A stretch of 64,000 nt of DNA from Alligator mississippiensis (lineage: Eukaryota; Chordata; Crocodylia; Alligatoridae), in contig NC_081832.1 of assembly GCF_030867095.1 (NCBI RefSeq), forward strand, positions 60,125,444-60,189,443. Direction: 5' to 3'. Below, piece by piece: positions 58,773 to 64,000 of this stretch. Position numbers and translations under genes: made by a program. Positions within the stretch are counted from its first letter, which is position 1; every line of letters begins with the position of its first letter. Under the pieces are notes generated by a model. It was not told where the DNA came from and did no database searches. It was given only the letters and a program-made list of their open reading frames with translations.

Positions 58773-60358
58773 GTATGGATGGTCTTTTTAATAGTATTTT
58801 GGTATTACCAGTTTAGTTATTGCTGAAAAAAGAAAGTGAAGAGGTATGTAAAAATGTTAAATCCAGACATATGGCGCTGCTTGAACCCTCAGGTGCTTTA
58901 GCTATGGCCTCTGTTCAGCCTTAATTTGACTAAAGCAGGTAATTTAAAACAACCTTCTTCCAACACAACCCCTGGCTCCCTTGAGCCCAGTACCAACCAA
59001 AGCATCTCCAGACTCTGGGATTGAGCCAATGGTAAATGAAGTCCTTTGTCACAGACACATACATATGCTTTATTCTGAAACCCTACTGGGCTAATTGGAA
59101 AAAAGATCAGTGTTCTGACCTCTCAAAATTGTCTTCTTTATTATTTTAATTATACATTCAGTTATACAGTAGTTGATGAGTACCTTGTAGAAGCAGAAAA
59201 CTGTCATTAAATCAAGCTTGTTCTCTCTCCTCCCTACTAAAGGTTTCAGTCAAAGATTAAATGAATGCCAAATAAAAATAAAGTGGGCGGAGGGAAGAGA
59301 GCATAATAAATGTACAAAGTCATGGTGAATCAGAGCCTGTGGGGTATTGAAACACATAGCCAAAAGATATTAGTATTAAGTAAGCACTGTCCATGCTTCT
59401 CTTGCAATTAAATTACCATTGAGCCTGACAGGCTGAAAGACTAATGCACAAATATCTGTCCCAAATTATTATACTCAGAGGACGTAGTAGGGTATACTAT
59501 TGTGTACTCAAGTAAAAAGTTAGTCCAGCATTAAAATTCTCATAGAAAATCTTCTTGCAGGATTCTTAGCTGAATAATCTCTGGACTCCACTTTATTTCT
59601 TCACAACATTTTCTTCTAATCATCTTAATTCCCTCTGACCCCCAAGGCATAACTATGAGACCTTTAAAATAGGACTAGCTTCAAAGTCATAGAAAATATA
59701 TCCTTGCTCATTCTAGAACAGGGGAAATGTGCCTGGAAATAAACTTGCAATGTCAGCTCAGCAACCAGCTCAGAAAATCTTCTTTCCTGTATATTAATTT
59801 TCACCTACAAGCCTTTTTTAACCTCAGGCAGTATTGAGAAATATAGGTATTCAATTCAGCTGAAATGAAGCCCTCTGCTTTTGCTATACAGCAGTAATTA
59901 CAAAGCCATTATCTCCCCTGATCAGGCTGTTTTAGCCTGTGTTGTGAACACCCAATTTCGCCACAGTTTGGCAACATTTTAAATTAACCACAAATTCTAG
60001 TAGAATAAGGAAGACTGTTAACTATGGGCCTTCTTACACTTTATGCTGTGAGCTGCACAAATGTTGATGGGTGTTAGTGCTAGCTTGGAGTTTGGAGCAG
60101 CCACACCCGTAGTCTAGAAACCGTCTCTGACTGTCCCCCACCTGCACAGCTGTGACTTGCCATTAGATAGAGGCCTGGTGAGTAGGGGCAGGGCTAGGAC
60201 CTGTAGCTGTGAGTTGCCACTAGAGGGCTGATGAGCCAGGACAGGCTTCTATCCCTGCTTTATGGGCAGGGGTGTGAGAGACCCTGGGATACTGGAGGAC
60301 TTCTGTTTGGGCAACAGATCTGTGGGGAATGGCCACACCTTATGGAACAGGAACTGAG
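58773..60358. other. Intergenic sequence, nothing recognised
   Basis: No exon, no named repeat. Confidence 0.35.
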
Positions 60359-60360
60359 TA

Positions 60361-60590
60361 CAGGCACTCCTCACTTAACGACCGAGTTCCGTTCCTGCGA
60401 CTAGGTCGTTAAGCGAATTGGTCAATAAGCGAGGAGCCGCCTCTTGATACTGCGTGCCTTGTCTTGAGACGCCGCGCTGCCGTTTCCACGACCAAAGTTC
60501 TCGTACAGCGTACAATACCGACTGCTCAGAGAGCTGGTCATAAGTCTGCGCGGTCATTAAACAGGTAGGTCGTTAAGTGAGGAGTGCCTG
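60361..60590. mobile_element. Tigger/pogo-like MITE, well preserved
   Basis: Left terminus CAGGCACTCCTCACTTAACG and right terminus CGTTAAGTGAGGAGTGCCTG are perfect inverted repeats over 20 bases. They are flanked by TA at 60359-60360 and 60591-60592. It is 230 bp long with no transposase. Its internal GTCGTTAAGCGAAT resembles GTTAAGCGAAT in the copy at 52.9 kb. Confidence 0.9.
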
Positions 60591-60671
60591 TACAGTACTG
60601 CAGATCAGAGATAATCCTGGCCTGGAGTGGTATAACTTTGAATTGCATAATAAGTGCTTAAAACCACTTTA

Positions 60672-61275
60672 AGATTTCATAGATTTCATAGGCATTCAGG
60701 CTGGAAGGGACCCTGGAGGATCATCGAGTCCAGCCCCCTGCCCCATGGGCAGGAAGTCAGCAGGGATCATAGGATCCCAGCAAGATAAACATCCAAATGT
60801 GTATTGAAGGCATTCAAAGTGGGTGCCTGAACCGCCTCCAGCGGCAGTCTATTCCAAACCTTGGGGGTTCGAACAGTAAAGAAGTTCTTCCTTATGTCCA
60901 GCCTGAATCAGTCATGGAGGAGTTTGTGATCATTCGATCCTGTCATCCCTTGGGGAGCTCTGGTGAACAGACGTTCCCCCAGATCCTGGTGAACACCCCT
61001 GATAAACTTATAGGTGGCCACCAGATCGCCCCTGAGCCCGCACTTTTCCAGGCTGAAGAGTCCCATGGCTCTCAGCCTCTCATCATAAGGTCTGTTTTCC
61101 TGACCTCTGATCATGCACGTGGCTCTCCTCTGCACTCTCTCAAGCTTCTCCACATCCTTTTTGAATTGTGGAGCCCAGAACTGGACACAGTACTCCAGCT
61201 GCGGCCTCACCAAGGCCAAGTACAATGGGAGAATGACATCCTGGGATTTGCTTGAGAAGCATCTATGGATGTTAA
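60672..61275 (-). mobile_element. CR1 LINE fragment, third subfamily
   Basis: A minus-strand CR1 3' part. The plus strand begins GATTTCATAGGCATTCAGGC and GGACCCTGGAGGATCATCGA. The frame 60908-61225 encodes LALVRPQLEYCVQFWAPQFK and LRGDLVATYKFIRGVHQDLG. It differs from the crocodile-type copies in its 3' UTR, so it belongs to another subfamily. Confidence 0.88.
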
Positions 61276-61442
61276 TATGTGGACAATCCAGGGGTTAATA
61301 GCTCCAAGAGCTTCCCCAAATTACAATGCAACAAGGCCCTATGTGGAGAAACATAGTTTTCCCTCAAAATTATACTCCATCCAGCAAAGGTGAGAAATCT
61401 CTACCTATCTTTAGGAGTCTCAGAACAGCATAGATGCCCTAT

Positions 61443-61548
61443 GCCTGATGAAGGGTGACTGTACCCGAAAATTTGCTAAGAACTTTTTTCCAACTACTCA
61501 GCCAGTCTAATAAAAGATAGCACATCTACCCGAAGAACCTGGCCTACC
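61443..61548 (+). repeat. Penelope-like repeat tail with hammerhead-like core
   Basis: It reads CTGATGA, A, GGGT, GACTGT, ACCC, GAAA in succession, followed by the TCTAATAAAAGATAG tail block. The first part matches the CUGANGA, stem II, GAAA core of hammerhead ribozymes, which are known in Penelope-like retroelements. It is related to the palindrome at 8.04-8.31 kb. Confidence 0.6.
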
Positions 61549-62870
61549 ATTAGTTTGCTCTGTATCTGATGTGTCAAGTGGTCTCAGCTTTCAAGTTTTT
61601 CAAGCGTTGTCAGGCTTTTCAGTTGTGCAATGTGATATCGCATTGTTTTTGATCAGTACTTCAGAGAAAGCTTTGAGCTGTCTAGGGCTGTTGGAACTCT
61701 CTATTACAGCACAGGCACTCTGTCCCCAGCCTACTCGTGATGTGAAGTTACTTTCTGTGGCTTTTACCTAATCCTACACTGGCAACAGAGCATTTGAATC
61801 AGGCTGCCATATATTTTAGTGGTCCCTGGAAAAACTTTCAGAGAACTACCAGCTGTTCAGAGATGCTGAGAACTGTGGCTGAGTCAACTGTCATTCCATG
61901 AGCCGCCACTGAATTCCTTATCCCAACACACTTGATCCTGAGAAATAAAAATTACTGTCACATCTCTGGAAACCATTGGGCCCAGAAAAATAAAATAAGA
62001 ATCCACCAAGCACAGAGCCTAGATGTATCTTCATAGCATGCACCTCTGTTGTACAGTGACATATATTTTCACTGAGGTGCCAAATAATCACCTACTGCTT
62101 CCCAGTGCTCAGAATTAGCTCATCATCAGCTAATTAGCAACAGAATTAGCTGTTGTGAGTGTGGTGGTCTTCCACTACTGAAGAGAGGAGGGAAAGTGCT
62201 TTCTCAGCTTCCTCCCATATGTCCTGTTGTTGGAAGAATGGGGGAAATATGTAAAAAACCAGAGAGGTTTCACTGTGGGAAATAACAAATGAGCATTTCA
62301 ACAGAGGGAGCAAAGGTGCTAATTAATCCTAAAGAATGTTTGCCCTCTCTATCTAGAATTACCTGGTACTATTTAAAGCAGCAATCTGAGTGAATACCTT
62401 ACTAGCTGAACTGATTTACAGCAGTACAGAAACTTGATTTGCAGCAGTACAAGCTGTTGTACTAGTTTGCATCTTCTGGCCACACTTTGTCTGCTTTGGG
62501 TGAAAGCCAAAAACACCTTTGCAAACAGATAGCACTCTGGGTAATACCAATACAAAGAGCCAAGCTAATTTCTTTGTTTCTTCCAAGTGGGTGAAAGCAG
62601 CTGTTGGCTTTGCCCAGCTGGCGTGAACACAAAGGAAAGTGATGATAAGGAATCCCTCGAAATGTAGTAGGTCACCTTGAGCTACTGCTGAACTCCTGAA
62701 GTTTTGCTTAATACATTCTCTTACACTGAAAATTGATGTGTGCAGCAGAGCAAAGGCTGTGGATCTATCACACTTTGGCTGGGCCATTGAAACTGGAAAG
62801 AGAGATATTTTTCTAAATTTCAGGGACAGTTGTGTTGAAGCTATTGGTTTGTAGTGTCTGCAAAAGTATA
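61549..62870. other. Intergenic sequence, nothing recognised
   Basis: A minus-strand frame of 123 codons (62416-62787) has no recognisable domain or splice context. No repeat named. Confidence 0.35.
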
Positions 62871-62872
62871 TA

Positions 62873-63248
62873 CATGGTGTTTATAAAGTCCTTGTGCATC
62901 TTTAAACTTTAATAACTTTGGATATACACATGAAAGAAGCAAACTGTAAGCAGTGATTGAAAGCATAATTCATTATGTTTTTTAGCATGGTACAAGCATA
63001 TTTTTTTTTCATTTTATTTCAGACCCCGTAACTGGAAATGAATATAACTTCTTAAATGAGTTGGAAAATCTGATTGAACGATGTATCATGAAAGATGGCA
63101 GTTATGTTGAAGTCTAGAAATTTGAGCATGAACTGTGTTAAAACTTAATGAATTTTGTTTTCAATCACCATTTACAGTTTGCTTCTATCATGTGTATATC
63201 CAAAGTTATTAAAGTTTAAAGTTGTACTAGGACTTTATAAGCACCCTG
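62873..63248 (+). mobile_element. Mariner-like element with about 125-bp inverted ends and a transposase tail remnant
   Basis: The ends CATGGTGTTTATAAAGTCCT and, as complement, CAGGGTGCTTATAAAGTCCT begin inverted repeats of about 125 bp that share TTTGGATATACACATGA and GAAGCAAACTGTAA. TA flanks both sides (62871-62872 and 63249-63250). Between them is a short open stretch near 63024-63117 ending NELENLIERCIMKDGSYVEV and a stop, the look of a transposase C-terminus. Length is 376 bp: an internally deleted copy, not autonomous. Confidence 0.85.
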
Positions 63249-63370
63249 TATTGATTGCAGCAAGTGATAAACGAGAGTTGTGCTATCTCTCCAGACCAAA
63301 GATACTCATAAAAACTATCAGCCTCACTAAAATAGAAATGATGCCTATCCTGGACAATATTATCAAATCA

Positions 63371-63575
63371 AAGTGCATATTGTGTGTGCTTCTACAGTGT
63401 TGGATGCGCAGTACCTTCAAGAATGACACTCATAGTGGGATAGCAGTGCATCTTCCTTCTGGAAAGAATTCTGTATCTTCTAGTCCCAGGAGAAATCACA
63501 GTAATGGAAAAAATAAAGGGAAAAGTTCTTGGCTTTTCAAAGCCATTAATACTACCCCTGTTATAGTAACTTGAG
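63371..63575 (+). repeat. Unclassified dispersed repeat, copy 2
   Basis: It has the same order of blocks as 53897-54125, in the same orientation, at roughly three quarters identity by eye. It lies about 120 bp beyond the mariner-like element. Confidence 0.65.
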
Positions 63576-64000
63576 AAGACCAGGAACATTTGTTAGCTTT
63601 CTTTCCCCAGGGGCTACTGCAACAATGGCAAGTTTAATTTCTAATGTGCCCAATTATATGTTCGTAGCCCTTAGGGGTCTTATTACAAGTGATTCATATA
63701 GTGTTAGCTTGCTAGGCAAGCTGTTTACTCTTCTGGGAGTTTGTGTTACAGTTTTTCTGTTTGTTGCATACTTTCTTTGCAGAAGATAGTATTTGTTAAG
63801 CGCTCAGGAGTGCAGCTGGGGCTAGACCATTGGTAACAGATTAGGAATAGATTCTTCTCAAAGGGATGCCCCTGGTCTTCGAAGAAAACACTAAATCCCA
63901 TTACATTTTTCCCCACATCTATTCAGCAGAACCTAAGGGAGTGAGCCCTTCTGACCAACACTTGCAGTGTCATTGAGGAACTAGTGAAAGCAACTAGCTG
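63576..64000. other. Window end, nothing recognised
   Basis: The plus-strand frame at 63571-63789 has a hydrophobic end (GVCVTVFLFVAYFLC) but no start context or homology I recognise. Not called as a gene. Confidence 0.3.

Noticed and set aside
1-64000. tRNA, rRNA, CRISPR array, operon or phage features
   Set aside because: None seen. The content is vertebrate genomic DNA, and the tRNA-like segments belong to SINEs.
52400-64000. First exons of a divergent neighbour such as PDE6A, expected upstream of SLC26A2 by mammalian synteny
   Set aside because: No frame here resembles the PDE6A N-terminus. The gene, if conserved, probably lies beyond the window.

Overview
The window looks like nuclear DNA of a crocodilian, probably an alligator relative. 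The evidence is several young CR1 LINE copies whose 3' ends carry the crocodile-type terminal signature, MIR-type SINEs, hAT, pogo/Tigger-like and mariner-like short DNA transposons, a Gmr1-type LTR fossil and two vertebrate SLC26 genes. There is no bacterial-style gene density. Most long open frames here are shadows or lie inside repeats.

Host genes. Two members of the SLC26 (SulP/STAS) anion-transporter family lie in tandem on the minus strand. The gene at 28774-32806 encodes a 716-residue protein that I recognise as SLC26A2 (DTDST, the sulfate transporter). It has two coding exons split at the family's usual site, just after a Tyr-Gln codon pair. Its non-coding first exon is probably in the CpG island at about 51.5-52.4 kb, which would make intron 1 about 19 kb. 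Downstream of it, at 4152-7291, is a complete 738-residue paralogue with the same exon structure. This paralogue has an altered N-terminal transport signature (TSHHNSVG where SLC26A2 has TSRHISVG).

Layout. 0-4 kb: unclassified flank and a young CR1. 4.1-7.3 kb: the SLC26A2-like paralogue. 7.3-16 kb: a fold-back repeat, an old CR1 and two young CR1 copies, one of them long with a single in-frame stop. 16-28.7 kb: intergenic DNA with two hAT elements, a MIR and unclassified repeats; part may be SLC26A2 3' UTR. 28.8-32.8 kb: SLC26A2 coding exons. 32.8-51.9 kb: its probable intron 1, holding an old CR1, a large hAT-like element, a solo LTR with 5-bp target duplications, a 300-bp hAT element with perfect 8-bp duplications and a broken 5.6-kb Gmr1-like fossil. 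51.5-52.4 kb: CpG-island promoter. 52.5-64 kb: upstream flank with nested and inverted CR1 pieces, two Tigger-like MITEs, a mariner derivative, and short repeats with a hammerhead-ribozyme-like core.

The most interesting points are the tandem SLC26 paralogue, the Gmr1-type domain order (integrase before reverse transcriptase) of the LTR fossil, the hammerhead-like core in a Penelope-like repeat tail, a MITE inserted cleanly into a CR1, and an uncharacterised repeat present twice in the last 11 kb. All calls were made by eye, without database searches.
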